Virus record (IMG/VR): IMGVR_UViG_3300042154_001407
Span: 1 to 20,237 of that record
Source: a virus
DNA: 20,237 nucleotides
Direction: 5' to 3' (one strand)
The notes below the pieces were generated by a model. The model was not told the DNA's origin. It saw only the letters and a program-made list of their open reading frames with translations, and ran no database searches. Of this stretch, positions 1-9,649 are shown in pieces. The translations under genes were made by a program, and so were the position numbers. The first letter of the stretch is position 1. The number at the start of each line of letters is the position of its first letter.

Positions 1-213
1 AGTTGGCAAATCAATGCGACTATTTATACCATTAAATGTAAAAGCATTACCACTCTTACCAGTACTATAAGTTAATCCACCTTGTGCAGTTCCATTGTAT
101 GTACCTAATGAATCGTTTGTGTTTGATTCACCTTTATATACAGCATAAAGCCCAGTAAGTAATGTACTCACTGTAGCTTTCAACATTGAACTTATTAGTC
201 TATAATAATACAT
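1..213 (-). CDS. LamG-like tail/adsorption protein, N-terminal fragment (cut by window edge)
   Basis: The first 71 codons are visible; the rest lies beyond the left edge. The start at 213 forms a TAATG junction with the stop of the upstream fibre gene, so translation is probably coupled. An in-frame ATG at 186 is an alternative start. After a short mildly hydrophobic N-terminus, residues ~22-71 read like the opening of a concanavalin A/LamG_3 domain: AVYKGESNTNDSLG, then a YNGT turn, then the typical GNAFTFNGINSRIDLP strand pair. Such jelly-roll domains bind glycans or proteins and are common in phage and secreted Bacteroidota proteins. Its place at the end of the tail-tip block suggests a virion surface role in host binding; that role is inferred. 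No catalytic residues are visible in the fragment. Confidence 0.72.
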   Translation of the reverse strand, partial: MYYYRLISSMLKATVSTLLTGLYAVYKGESNTNDSLGTYNGTAQGGLTYSTGKSGNAFTFNGINSRIDLPT

Positions 214-1274
214 TATGCTTGTTGATTTAAACCTAAAACGTCAAATTTACCATCTGTAGAATTGTATATAATTCCAAGGTACATAGTTTTACTAATAACG
301 GTAGTGGTAGGTAAAGTAATACCTATTGCTCTATAGTTAGTTCCAAAAGCAATAGTTTGTGCTGTACCATTGTCTTTTATTCTAATCATTAATGATTGAC
401 CTTCTGCAAAAGTACCAGTAGGATTAGCAAGTGTAAGCCCTGTTGCTTGTGCTGTGATAGTTACTAAATCATTTGTAAATACTGGTGTAACTGTTGCTGA
501 ACTTGAAACTGTTTGAACTGTAGGTGTAATGTAAGACCAGTTTGCTTTTCCGTCAGATGTTATTGATTTAAGATATTTACCTACCGCTTGAGTACCATCA
601 GTTACTTGAAGTCCATAAGCCACACCTGCCCCAGCTGAAGCTGCTTCAAAATGACCAGCAATATTTTCAACTTGACTTACGTTTGCTAAACCATAGACAC
701 CAATTGATTTGCCTGTTGCATTTCCTGCTGATTCTCCGTAAATACCAATATTTCTAACAGTTGAACCAGAAGCAGTACCTCTAGTTCCTATTTTCCATGA
801 AGAAGAAGCTCCATCAGCTATTCCATTTATAGCTTGTGTATAAGTACTCCCTCCTCCTGTATTTGTAACTATTAATCCAACTGTATCAGCTCTGGTTTCT
901 AACACGACCATCCTTGCATTACTAGCGGCTACGCTATTTATAGCGACACAAGTATTATTATCAAGTATTTGAGAATCACTAACATACTCTCCGTCTGGAT
1001 TAACTCCATCTGAAATAAATTTAGCTACTCTATTTACAGTTCCGCCACCAAGTCCATAACCTGAAAGAGTAGTAGGTTTACCTGTAATTACAGACCATGC
1101 AACAGTTAAATTACTATTTAAAAAAGCAATTAATTGTGCTTTTGTCATTCTTCGAGAAGCATATACGCCAGCAGAACCTTCTGTACCACTTACATAAACG
1201 TCTACCCAAATAAGGTTTTTAGTATTAGCTTCCGAAACGTCGTAAAGCTGTTGCTGTTTTAGTTGTTCACTCAT
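213..1274 (-). CDS. Tail fibre-like / receptor-binding candidate protein
   Basis: A 353-residue protein rich in Gly, Ser, Thr, Ala and Val, typical of beta-structured trimeric phage fibres. Residues ~60-75 hold the tail-fibre motif ITGKPTTLSGYGL (compare the 'ISGKPTTLAGYGI' linkers common in fibres). Residues ~176-225 hold repeated short units ending in IGIYG, IGVYG and VAYGLQV, which suggest a beta-helical shaft. GKYLKSITSDGKANW near 232-246 resembles the linker found before C-terminal fibre domains. Residues ~250-353 form a separate Thr/Val-rich tip domain. It starts 7 nt after the upstream 769-residue gene and ends in a TAATG overlap with the LamG-like gene. The most likely role is a distal adsorption protein; the receptor cannot be told. 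A head or neck fibre is the alternative. Confidence 0.72.
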   Translation of the reverse strand: MSEQLKQQQLYDVSEANTKNLIWVDVYVSGTEGSAGVYASRRMTKAQLIAFLNSNLTVAWSVITGKPTTLSGYGLGGGTVNRVAKFISDGVNPDGEYVSDSQILDNNTCVAINSVAASNARMVVLETRADTVGLIVTNTGGGSTYTQAINGIADGASSSWKIGTRGTASGSTVRNIGIYGESAGNATGKSIGVYGLANVSQVENIAGHFEAASAGAGVAYGLQVTDGTQAVGKYLKSITSDGKANWSYITPTVQTVSSSATVTPVFTNDLVTITAQATGLTLANPTGTFAEGQSLMIRIKDNGTAQTIAFGTNYRAIGITLPTTTVISKTMYLGIIYNSTDGKFDVLGLNQQA

Positions 1275-1281
1275 ATCTTTA

Positions 1282-3591
1282 TTATGCTGTTATAAAATTA
1301 ATACTATTTGTGTTAGAAACTCCAATTCCAGTCGTATAAATAAATAAATCTCCATTTGATGAGCAGTCATCACTTATTTTAGAAGTAATACAAATGTTAT
1401 CACCAGTTACTTTTTCCATATCAAGTAGACATTCTAAAGTAATTGCAGTTGTACTAAAGCCACTTGAATTTAATTTATTATCTGTAATACCATATAATGG
1501 ATTAGAAGCATCTGTATTGGTATCTATTTCAGTAGAAAACACCCATCTCGGAGAACTTTCTTTATTTTCAACCGTTATCTGACCGTAAATATCACTGCCC
1601 CATGCAGTTGGTGCTGTATGTATTGCTCTAATTAATATTTGTTTACCTTTCTTAGGTGCAGTTACAGCAGTCATAGATGGATAGTCAAACAATTGAATTA
1701 CAGAAGTTACCGTGCTATCATCGTAAGTTTTAATTGAAATGTTTTTGTAAAACCAATCTACAGCACCATTTCTTTCAATCTCAACTTTTACTTTTAAAGA
1801 CCAATCACCAACTTGGAAATTATACCAATTGTTGTTGTTTTTATTTTGAGAAGAAAAATAAGGGTGAGTTAAAACAAGTTTTTCCCAATATTCCCATTTA
1901 ATTAAGAATGGATAGTATAATCTTAAAATTGCTGTAGTACCATTATTTGAACTTTCCATTAAATACGCTTCTTTTTTAAGCGAACTTTGTGGTAAATTAT
2001 TATTTAAAGCAATAGTTTGGTCAGCCCAAAAGTCAAAATCTTGATTAGATAAGTCAAAATTAATAGACTCTAATACAAATTCCTTATCCAATACGTTGTT
2101 TACAACTACAATACTTGATTTTACATTGGAATTAACGTCTGCTTTTAGTATTGAAAAATCAGCAATAAAACCTAAATCATCTTCAAGGTTGAAATCTGTA
2201 CTTGACGCAGGTATTGATAAGTCTGAATAGTTTACATTGTAAGAGTGATTAAACAAACTTGTTAAAGTAGGAGTAACTAATTTACCTACTGCGTATTTAT
2301 ATTCTAAATTACTCCCTGAAATTAAGGCATTATAGTTATCTGCTTTTACCCATAAGTAAAATACTCTGTCAGTAGTACCTCTAGTTGCAATAAAATCACC
2401 TAATCCACTAGATAAATACAATGGATTTAATTCAAATGATACAGTAAATGTTCTGTTACCTCCTGCATCAGCATAAGAAAATGCAGTTAGTTTTACTGTA
2501 TATGGAGAACTACCACTTGCTGTAAATGTATTTCCAATATTAGCAGTTCCAATTAAACCTGTTTTAAGCAAGAAAAGTTTATCGCTTTGACTCTTAGCTT
2601 GATTTAAGTTGTAAGTATCGTCTAAAGTACTGTAACACCCTCCAATCTCTAATTTATCAATAGTAGTTCCTTTTACTTGAATGGTTAGATTAACAGTATT
2701 TAAGGAATTATAGTATAAAGCAGTGACATTATTTGTTATTGATAGTAATTTAGGTATTTCAGTGTTATAAGATTCATCAAACCAACCTGTATTACAATCA
2801 TCGTTAATTTGAATTGTAGTAGGTTTATTTGTTTCAGAAGAAACTACTCTGAAATCAAGTTGAGTAAATTGTTTTAGGTAGCTTTTACCTTTGAACATTT
2901 CCTCGAATAATACTCCTACAAAAATAGTTGTAAAAGAAATTTCATAGTTTCTAACAGCTCTACCTGTAACATATACGTTGGTAGAGTCTGATAAACGCTT
3001 AATTGTAGTATTTGTAATAGCAAATTGACCTGATTTTTTACCTACCTGAGTTAAATTTGCAATTGAACTTACTGATAAAGATGAAAGTCCTTGATAAACA
3101 AGTTTGCTTTCTTCACCATCAACTAAACTATCACTAGAAGCACTCGGATTATTACTGTCGGTAAAGTTAATGCTTAAATTTATTTCGTCGTGTACAGAGT
3201 CAGTATATATTATCCAAATTGAAGACGGAGAGCCTTGGGAACTAGAATTATTTACGTTAGGCAAAGAACTTCCAGATATAACAAGATATAATGGATATAC
3301 ATCATTAATAGTAGCAGACCATGAACTTGTAACAACATTAGCATTATTAATATCCTTCCAATAAATAGTCATTCCTTTTCTAAATCCAGATTCTATGAAA
3401 TCCCCTTGCGACTGTTTAAGGACTCCATCAAGATTATCAAACGACATTGAATTATCACTACTTGACCGAACGTAAATATCTGAACTGATAGTTAATTTAG
3501 AAGTTATAGTATCTCCTGCGTTAGCTTTGTAATCACTCCCAGAATTTCCGTAAATGTCTGTGTATGACTTAGATATTAATTTTACTGACAT
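1282..3591 (-). CDS. Large tail-tip / baseplate-associated structural protein
   Basis: A 769-residue protein with no family I recognise with certainty. It is rich in Ser, Asn, Thr and Tyr, lacks a signal peptide or clear membrane segment, and consists of alternating hydrophobic/polar stretches that suggest serial beta-sandwich modules. It lies between a tail hub-like protein and a fibre-like protein, which is where Bacteroidota siphophages keep tail tip or upper fibre proteins, so a structural role is inferred from position and composition. Its ATG lies inside the upstream 75-residue gene (23-nt overlap), which suggests coupled translation. No peptidase, glycosidase or lysozyme motif was seen. 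Confidence is high that it is a gene and moderate that it is a tail protein. Confidence 0.68.
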   Translation of the reverse strand: MSVKLISKSYTDIYGNSGSDYKANAGDTITSKLTISSDIYVRSSSDNSMSFDNLDGVLKQSQGDFIESGFRKGMTIYWKDINNANVVTSSWSATINDVYPLYLVISGSSLPNVNNSSSQGSPSSIWIIYTDSVHDEINLSINFTDSNNPSASSDSLVDGEESKLVYQGLSSLSVSSIANLTQVGKKSGQFAITNTTIKRLSDSTNVYVTGRAVRNYEISFTTIFVGVLFEEMFKGKSYLKQFTQLDFRVVSSETNKPTTIQINDDCNTGWFDESYNTEIPKLLSITNNVTALYYNSLNTVNLTIQVKGTTIDKLEIGGCYSTLDDTYNLNQAKSQSDKLFLLKTGLIGTANIGNTFTASGSSPYTVKLTAFSYADAGGNRTFTVSFELNPLYLSSGLGDFIATRGTTDRVFYLWVKADNYNALISGSNLEYKYAVGKLVTPTLTSLFNHSYNVNYSDLSIPASSTDFNLEDDLGFIADFSILKADVNSNVKSSIVVVNNVLDKEFVLESINFDLSNQDFDFWADQTIALNNNLPQSSLKKEAYLMESSNNGTTAILRLYYPFLIKWEYWEKLVLTHPYFSSQNKNNNNWYNFQVGDWSLKVKVEIERNGAVDWFYKNISIKTYDDSTVTSVIQLFDYPSMTAVTAPKKGKQILIRAIHTAPTAWGSDIYGQITVENKESSPRWVFSTEIDTNTDASNPLYGITDNKLNSSGFSTTAITLECLLDMEKVTGDNICITSKISDDCSSNGDLFIYTTGIGVSNTNSINFITA

Positions 3592-3796
3592 CTTCTAAGA
3601 GTTTATTCATTTTATTTATATCCTTATTTTCAATTGCTACCTGTAGTTCTGAAAATATTTCTTGTGCCTGTTTAACCTTATTTTTATCCTCATCTGAAAT
3701 TTCTTTGTTAATGAGAATTAAGTCAAGTTTATCTTTGGCTTGTTTGGATATATCTTGCACTTCTTGTGAAAGTTTTATTAAAGCATCTACATTCAT
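3569..3796 (-). CDS. Small predicted coiled-coil protein in tail module
   Basis: A 75-residue highly charged protein rich in Lys, Glu, Asp, Ile and Leu with heptad-like spacing along almost the whole length (for example ALIKLSQEVQDISKQ and KQAQEIFSELQVAIE), so probably one or two helices forming a coiled coil. It has no Cys or Trp and no membrane segment. It sits between the hub-like gene (stop at 3806) and the 769-residue tail gene and overlaps the latter by 23 nt. Tight packing and strong helix periodicity argue that it is real. It could be an assembly factor or small tail component; there is no sequence evidence for either. Confidence 0.6.
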   Translation of the reverse strand: MNVDALIKLSQEVQDISKQAKDKLDLILINKEISDEDKNKVKQAQEIFSELQVAIENKDINKMNKLLEDVSKINI

Positions 3797-3805
3797 ATAG
3801 CAAAT

Positions 3806-5521
3806 TTAATATATTTTCGTTAACTTAAATTGTTTATTGAATACATTATGTGGCTCTTTATAGTCAATTACTGCATAATTTTTCTCATCGAAATAGTCAA
3901 TCTTCATTATTTCGCATATTTTACCATCTATTGTAACGAAATTTTTATTCACAATATCTACAAATTCAGAACTTGTAATCTTAATTCTAACACCTCTTTT
4001 GATTATGTATTGGTATAATTCTGGATTGTTTATGTAGTGGTATTTATCCCATAAGTAAGTAGGTGTAAGTTTGCTTTGGTCACCTGACATTCCTCTAGCT
4101 TTATCCCACATAAATATTTTAGTAGTCGAAAAGAATGGTGCTGTGAGTTGTATTGCACCGTATTTATTTTTCTTAGCTACTAAGTTTGTTGAACCAAGCG
4201 ATAAAAAGTCAATTAATTTATAAAGTCCTTTAAATTGTTTTTCCAACCATGTTAATTTGTCTTTTCTTTTAGCAAGTGCAAATGGTAATGTTTTTTCATT
4301 AAGTCCTTTTATCAAATTTAATGTAACATCGTTTAATCCTGTGGTATCTAAAGAGTATTCAGCTAAGTTGTTTTCAAAAGCATCAATTGTATTGTAATCG
4401 GAATAGTCACTAAGGTAATGGATATAATATCTTCTAAATAATTTAGTAAAGTCATATTCGTAAGAGTTTACTCTGTCTGCTTGTACTACTAATGAAGTTG
4501 ATAATTGTTGAGTAGCATTTGACTGCCAATAATCCCATCTTTCAAGAGTAACAGTTTTATTCAACACTCTAGCTTTACCATTAAACATATTCTCCATAGA
4601 ATAAATCAAAGTACCTAAAGTACCTACTGTATCACTTGATTGTGGGAAACATTTGTTTTGACCTGTTCCGTAATCACTAGAGAATACGTCATACCACTTA
4701 ATGTTTGTTCTGTTTTGTGGAATTGGAAGAATAACCATATCTGCGTAATCACTTTCGAGTATAGAAGACTTAAATTCATACCCTAAGAAGTTACAGCTCT
4801 TTTTAAGTAAATCTAAAGCAGTACACGCTTGTAATTGATTTAATGGTGGGTTTAATAGCCTGTATAATTCAATTCCAAATACAACTGCTTGATATGCTAA
4901 TATTGCAAAGAATATAAGTGATAAGGCAAGTTTTGCAGTAGCAATTAATATTGTTTTCCAATCTGCAACAATAACAACTCCTGCTAATGAAACTCCATAT
5001 AGCGGAAATACAGCCCACACAAACTCTGTTGCACGTTCTTTTACTTCTTTGGCTTGACTTGCAATAGTTATAGACACCGTAAACAAACCTAATGAAGCCG
5101 TCAATGCTCTAGCAGGTGCATCTTGTGGCAATACTTGGTAATCAATTGTTATTGGAGTAAATGGATTAGATAAGTTGACTAAGTCAAATATCAAACTTTC
5201 AGCTTTATCAAAGAATTGGTCATGTCCATATCTATTTTTTAAAGTAACATTTACCTTGTTGTCAAATACTTTAAATCCATCTGTAAAATCTACATAGTAA
5301 TCTATAAACTTAGAAGGTGCAAACTCTATTTGATACGGTAATCCTTCTAATAGTCCGTTTGACGCTACGTGAGTGTCTACCATCTTCTTTGCTTCACGTG
5401 AAAGTACAATAGAATCAGTAGTTATCTTTTGATTATCTACACGTGCTTCAAAGTCAATTGAAATGCCAATGTCAAATCTGTTTTCTGGAGATATTTCAAT
5501 CCCTTTTATTTTATGCTTCAT
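3806..5521 (-). CDS. Tail hub/distal tail-like protein with internal hydrophobic block
   Basis: A 571-residue protein directly downstream of the tape measure gene (gap of 2 nt), the usual position for distal tail or baseplate hub proteins. The N-terminal ~130 residues look like a beta domain; the C-terminal ~330 residues are mixed, with a terminal SEFVDIVNKNFVTIDGKICEIMKIDY stretch of a kind seen in hub-like proteins of Bacteroidota phages (recollection, not a search). Residues ~136-157, ~167-186 and ~189-218 are strongly hydrophobic, enough for two or three membrane-spanning helices, which is unusual for a soluble tail protein. Two Cys pairs or singles occur after the block (C233, C243). A role in membrane penetration during DNA entry is a reasonable inference from the hydrophobic block plus position. 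Confidence 0.66.
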   Translation of the reverse strand: MKHKIKGIEISPENRFDIGISIDFEARVDNQKITTDSIVLSREAKKMVDTHVASNGLLEGLPYQIEFAPSKFIDYYVDFTDGFKVFDNKVNVTLKNRYGHDQFFDKAESLIFDLVNLSNPFTPITIDYQVLPQDAPARALTASLGLFTVSITIASQAKEVKERATEFVWAVFPLYGVSLAGVVIVADWKTILIATAKLALSLIFFAILAYQAVVFGIELYRLLNPPLNQLQACTALDLLKKSCNFLGYEFKSSILESDYADMVILPIPQNRTNIKWYDVFSSDYGTGQNKCFPQSSDTVGTLGTLIYSMENMFNGKARVLNKTVTLERWDYWQSNATQQLSTSLVVQADRVNSYEYDFTKLFRRYYIHYLSDYSDYNTIDAFENNLAEYSLDTTGLNDVTLNLIKGLNEKTLPFALAKRKDKLTWLEKQFKGLYKLIDFLSLGSTNLVAKKNKYGAIQLTAPFFSTTKIFMWDKARGMSGDQSKLTPTYLWDKYHYINNPELYQYIIKRGVRIKITSSEFVDIVNKNFVTIDGKICEIMKIDYFDEKNYAVIDYKEPHNVFNKQFKLTKIY

Positions 5522-5523
5522 AA

Positions 5524-8500
5524 TTACGAAAATCTTGAAATATTACGAACTTTAGTGTTGCCAGTTTTTTTAGTTTCCATAATGTGCATTACTCCACCAA
5601 CTATTTCACCAAGTTCAATGTTAGATTCTGGTTTGTTTTTGATTACATTTTTTAAGTCTTGTAACTCTGAAACTATCATGTCTGTACTCCATGAACCTAC
5701 ATTTAACTGCATTGCACCATCACCTTTACGCATAACTTCACCTCTATGAAAATCCTCTGCTAATTTAGCAATTTCAAGGTTAGATAAATCACCTATTTTA
5801 CTATTTAATGCTTTTGGAATAACTCTTTCGTTAGGGTGTAATACAGCGTGAAAACCTCCTTTACCATCAACTCCTTGTCCATTGCTTCCTGTATCTTCTG
5901 TACCGTCAAAATAAGCAGGTAATCCATTTGATACAGTATTTGCTAATTGATTTAATAAGGTAATATCAGTAAGCGTTTTTGTAAATGGATTCTCACCAAC
6001 TTTAGCATTTTGAATATTATTTGAGTATGCCTGAAATACAGTCATTGCAATTTGCAGTTTCTGAATTGATTTTTGCTCATTAATCTTTTGTTTTTCAGTT
6101 TCTAGTTGTTGAACATCAAGCTGTGCTAAAGACTCTTGTGCTTGTATGCTACCTGATACTGCTTTTTCACGTAGAAAGTCAGCTTGTGTAGACATACGTT
6201 CCATACGTTTATCAAGTATATCAATTCTACGTTCAGCTAAATTAATATAATGCTCCAAAGACTTTTGAATTAAGTTGTTTACTGATTCGGCGGTATTTTT
6301 AATAATTTCTAATCTTTTTTCAGCACGTATTAATTCAAGTTTATCTAGTGTATCTTGCATTTTTTCTACTGAATCACGCTTAATATTAGCCATATTTTTT
6401 TCATGGTTTTTTTGTAGCCCTTCAATTTCCAAGTTAGTATCTTCTTGACGTTTTATGTCGTTTTCATACACTTGTGCTTTTTCTTTATCTGCACCTTCTT
6501 TTATTTGTTTAGCATAATCTTTATTTATTTCAAGTTGTGCTTTTAAATTTTCAATTTCAGCTTTTAACTCTTGTTTTCCAGACTTACTTAAATTTTTCTT
6601 TTTAAGATTTATTCTTGCATCAACTAACTTGCGTTCTGTATCTGATTGAATTTCTGATAATTGTTTTAATTTTGTTTTTTCTTGTTCTTCTACTGCTATT
6701 AATTCATCATTAAATGTTTTAGTATCACGAATCTTTTTATCTTCTTTTTCAGCTTGAAATCTTTTTTCTTCAAACTCTTTTTTAGCTTTTTGCTCTAGTT
6801 CTATTGCAGTTTGAACTGCACCTGCACTATATTTACCAGTAAGATTTACAGATTTTTCTTCTTTATCTAATGCAATTCTAGTTTTATCAATAGCCTCTTG
6901 CATTTTATCTTCTGATTTTATCTTATCAATATCTTTTAATATTTCAAGTTGTCTACTTAGGTAAATGTTTGTTTTATTATATTCTACATTTAAGTCACGA
7001 ACTTCTTTAGTGTGTTCTAACACTCCTTTAACAATAGGGTCTGGAGTGTAATCTTTTTTACCTCTGCCTTTTACTGGTATTGTTAAAGATTTTTTATATT
7101 CTTTTTCAGCATCTTTTGCTATTTTTTTTATACTATTATATGTTGCAGTTAAAGCGTTTAGTTCTCTTAAAATCTCATTTTCACCTCTAGCACCTATTGG
7201 GTCTAATAAATTTGAAGCATATTTTGAAAGTTTAGATTTTTCTAAGAATGATAAATATTCATAACCTATTAAATCCATTGCTAATTTAGCGTCTTGCAAT
7301 TGCCTTTGTGTTATTTCATAAGCAATTCTAGCTTTATCTTTCGCTAATTTCTTATCTAAAGTTTCATTAATTCCAGCATAAGACGCATTTAATTGGTCTG
7401 TAAACTCTTTTTCATCTTTAAGATTTTTTATAGTTGTACCATACTTGCTATTAATTTCATCAATAATTTCAGCCCTTCTTTGACTTTCATAGTTTGTGTT
7501 TTCTAAGGCTTCAAATAATGATTTTAACTCTAACTTCTCTTTGCTTGAATCTAAAATTAATTCGTTTTCATTTGTTTTTAATTCATTTCTATATTCTTTT
7601 ATTTTATTTCTAATTGACTTTAATTTCATTTCGGTAACAGCAAATTCAGTCACCATTAAAGCGAAAATACCTATAAAGTTTTTATATAAAACATCACCTA
7701 AGTTTGATGCAGAGTTTTTAATACTATCTAAAACTCCAGCAAATCCTTTCCCATTTCTAATACCTTTTACAAACGCAGAGTTCATTAATTCTTGCGATAA
7801 AGCACTTACTTTAATCACAGTATTATAACTTACCCATATATGTAATAAAGTCCCTACAAATGATATTATAGGCTTAATATTTCTTCCTAACGTAAGTAGG
7901 ATAGTAGATAAAGTTTCATTTAACCCAACACCTTTTTGTACATTATCAAAGTATAAAGCAATTTCAGTTTTAAGTACGTTAAAAGCACCGCCTAAGGTAT
8001 GTAGTCTAGCACTTGCTTTAGAACCAAATGCAATCTCTAATTCAGTAGCAAACGCTGGCATAACATCATCTGCTAGTACCAAACCTTTTTTCATTAAGTC
8101 ATTTAATTGAGCTTCTGATACACCCATTGATTTAGCCATGATACCAAAAGCCCCAGGCAATCTTTCACCTAATTGTTGTCTTAATTCCTCTGCGGAAACT
8201 GTACCTTTAGAGAACATTTGAGATACAGCACGTAAAGCACCTTCGGTGTCTTGATTAGATAAAGCTAACGCAGAACTTGATTTGATAATGCTTTCATAAA
8301 TTCTTTTACGTTCACTTAATGATAAGTTAGAAGATTCAGTAGATGCTATAAATCCTTTATAAGTACCCATTAACACTAATAAATCTTGACCGTACGACCT
8401 TGACATTTCAGTTAGAAACTTAAAGTTCTTTCCGTATTCTATTGAACTCCCAGATACATTCTTTAAAGATAGGTTTAAACTATCTAATTTTATTTGAGTA

Positions 8501-9204
8501 TCTAATAAATATCTAATACCATCAAACACCCCAAAAGCAAGTCCTAATTGCATTAAAGCATTCTTTAATCCACCTATTGCTTTTTGGTAATTACCTACAT
8601 TACGGAAGTTATCGCCTACTGTACTATCAAGTTTTTTAAGTGCTTTATCACCTTCAATTGCTGATTTAGTGGTTTCTTTATATTGTTTACTTAACTTATA
8701 ATATTCAGCTGAATTTTTCTTGCCTTGTTTTTCAAGTTCAAGCATTTCAGCACCCAACCTTTTACTTTCGTTCTTTAAATCACGAGTGTTATCGGATAAT
8801 TCTTTGTAAGCACCTGAAAGTTTCTTTTTATTAGCTAAAGCACGCTCATCAGATTTATTTATTTGTTCTTGTGTTTTTAGTGCTTCACGCTTAGTTTTTT
8901 CTTCTTCACGTAATGCTTGTTCGGAAGTCTTTTTAGCTTCACGAATTGCAATCTCATTGGCTTTATTTACTTTAGTTTGAGTTTCAACAGCACTAGTTAA
9001 TTCCTTAACCTTAACAATCAAGTCGTTAATTTCCTTTACATTGTCAGTTTTAACGCTTTTTAATTCTTTTTTAAAAGACGTTCCAACTTTTACTAGTTCT
9101 TCGTTTAGTTCAGAAATCTTAGTTTTTGCTAATTCTGCACTATCTACAACTATTTTAAATATATCACCTTCAAATATATCGGAACTCTTAATTTTTTCAC
9201 TCAT
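5524..9204 (-). CDS. Tail tape measure protein
   Basis: At 1226 residues this is the longest gene here. It sets tail length by spanning the tail lumen and is delivered into the cell with DNA. Residues ~1-200 are charged coiled coil. Residues ~240-420 match the tape_meas_nterm domain: MSRSYGQDL, the TYKGFIAST helix, then SKGTVSAEELRQQLGERLPG (~332-351) and KGLVLADDVMPAFATELE. Hydrophobic stretches near 215-235, 440-465 and 510-530 could enter the inner membrane. Residues ~540-1100 are again long Lys/Glu-rich helices. The C-terminal part contains GGFHAVLHPNERVIPK, a motif often found near the end of tape measures. The gene starts just after the presumed tail-chaperone gene and its ATG lacks a Shine-Dalgarno site. 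No lysozyme or peptidase motif was recognised inside it. Confidence 0.94.
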   Translation of the reverse strand: MSEKIKSSDIFEGDIFKIVVDSAELAKTKISELNEELVKVGTSFKKELKSVKTDNVKEINDLIVKVKELTSAVETQTKVNKANEIAIREAKKTSEQALREEEKTKREALKTQEQINKSDERALANKKKLSGAYKELSDNTRDLKNESKRLGAEMLELEKQGKKNSAEYYKLSKQYKETTKSAIEGDKALKKLDSTVGDNFRNVGNYQKAIGGLKNALMQLGLAFGVFDGIRYLLDTQIKLDSLNLSLKNVSGSSIEYGKNFKFLTEMSRSYGQDLLVLMGTYKGFIASTESSNLSLSERKRIYESIIKSSSALALSNQDTEGALRAVSQMFSKGTVSAEELRQQLGERLPGAFGIMAKSMGVSEAQLNDLMKKGLVLADDVMPAFATELEIAFGSKASARLHTLGGAFNVLKTEIALYFDNVQKGVGLNETLSTILLTLGRNIKPIISFVGTLLHIWVSYNTVIKVSALSQELMNSAFVKGIRNGKGFAGVLDSIKNSASNLGDVLYKNFIGIFALMVTEFAVTEMKLKSIRNKIKEYRNELKTNENELILDSSKEKLELKSLFEALENTNYESQRRAEIIDEINSKYGTTIKNLKDEKEFTDQLNASYAGINETLDKKLAKDKARIAYEITQRQLQDAKLAMDLIGYEYLSFLEKSKLSKYASNLLDPIGARGENEILRELNALTATYNSIKKIAKDAEKEYKKSLTIPVKGRGKKDYTPDPIVKGVLEHTKEVRDLNVEYNKTNIYLSRQLEILKDIDKIKSEDKMQEAIDKTRIALDKEEKSVNLTGKYSAGAVQTAIELEQKAKKEFEEKRFQAEKEDKKIRDTKTFNDELIAVEEQEKTKLKQLSEIQSDTERKLVDARINLKKKNLSKSGKQELKAEIENLKAQLEINKDYAKQIKEGADKEKAQVYENDIKRQEDTNLEIEGLQKNHEKNMANIKRDSVEKMQDTLDKLELIRAEKRLEIIKNTAESVNNLIQKSLEHYINLAERRIDILDKRMERMSTQADFLREKAVSGSIQAQESLAQLDVQQLETEKQKINEQKSIQKLQIAMTVFQAYSNNIQNAKVGENPFTKTLTDITLLNQLANTVSNGLPAYFDGTEDTGSNGQGVDGKGGFHAVLHPNERVIPKALNSKIGDLSNLEIAKLAEDFHRGEVMRKGDGAMQLNVGSWSTDMIVSELQDLKNVIKNKPESNIELGEIVGGVMHIMETKKTGNTKVRNISRFS

Positions 9205-9205
9205 A

Positions 9206-9649
9206 TCAACTTATATTACTTTGTTTTTCGTATTCTTCCATTATAGAGTAAAACTCCGTAACAGTTATAACTTTCCAATCTAATCTATAGCCAAGCCACT
9301 TTCCTAAGTAGATTAAAGTTTTTTCAATACTCAATCCAGATTCAGAAGTTTTCTGTAAAGATACAATTTTAGCATCTTCTATTTCTATTTGTGTCAACTT
9401 GAAATCATCTTTTGTAATCAAAAACTCACATTGCAACAACGCTTTTTTCTTTAGAATATCCAAATACTTCTGATATTCTTTATTTACTCCACGTTTTTGT
9501 AAGAACTCATCATACAATTTGTTGAACGCTTCTTGATTATCCGTTTCTTCTTTAAGTTCTAAATGAACATACTTTAACTCTCCGCTCAAGCATTTCTGCC
9601 AATTAAACAAAGGTATTTCATCAATCGATTGATAATGTCTTTCTTGCAT
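9206..9649 (-). CDS. Conserved Bacteroidota phage protein upstream of tape measure (tail assembly chaperone candidate)
   Basis: A 147-residue acidic, helix-rich protein. Its opening QERHYQSIDEIPLFNWQKC, the central ALLQCEFLITKDDFKLTQIEIEDA and the end LIYLGKWLGYRLDWKVITVTEFYSI resemble a family I recall directly upstream of tape measure genes in Bacteroidota phages. In siphophages this slot usually holds the tail assembly chaperone, which binds the tape measure while the tube polymerises; function is inferred from position only. The start at 9649 lies 29 nt inside the upstream gene, and the conserved-looking N-terminus right after this ATG supports an independent start. The stop is one base before the tape measure ATG. 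Confidence 0.68.
   Translation of the reverse strand: MQERHYQSIDEIPLFNWQKCLSGELKYVHLELKEETDNQEAFNKLYDEFLQKRGVNKEYQKYLDILKKKALLQCEFLITKDDFKLTQIEIEDAKIVSLQKTSESGLSIEKTLIYLGKWLGYRLDWKVITVTEFYSIMEEYEKQSNIS

Noticed and set aside
3801-3808. TAAATTTG (minus strand) before the 75-residue gene as a promoter
   Set aside because: No TTG at the right spacing, overlaps the upstream stop codon, and such a box is expected by chance in DNA this AT-rich.
7496-7828. Plus-strand ORF of 110 codons inside the tape measure gene
   Set aside because: It is antisense to a strongly supported gene, and its Phe/Ser/Leu/Ile-rich product is what the complement of Lys/Glu-rich coiled-coil codons gives.
9621-9649. Possible programmed frameshift between the 156- and 147-residue tail genes, as in lambda G/GT chaperones
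   Set aside because: No slippery heptamer (X XXY YYZ) was seen in the 29-nt overlap, and the downstream protein has its own ATG followed at once by a conserved-looking N-terminus.
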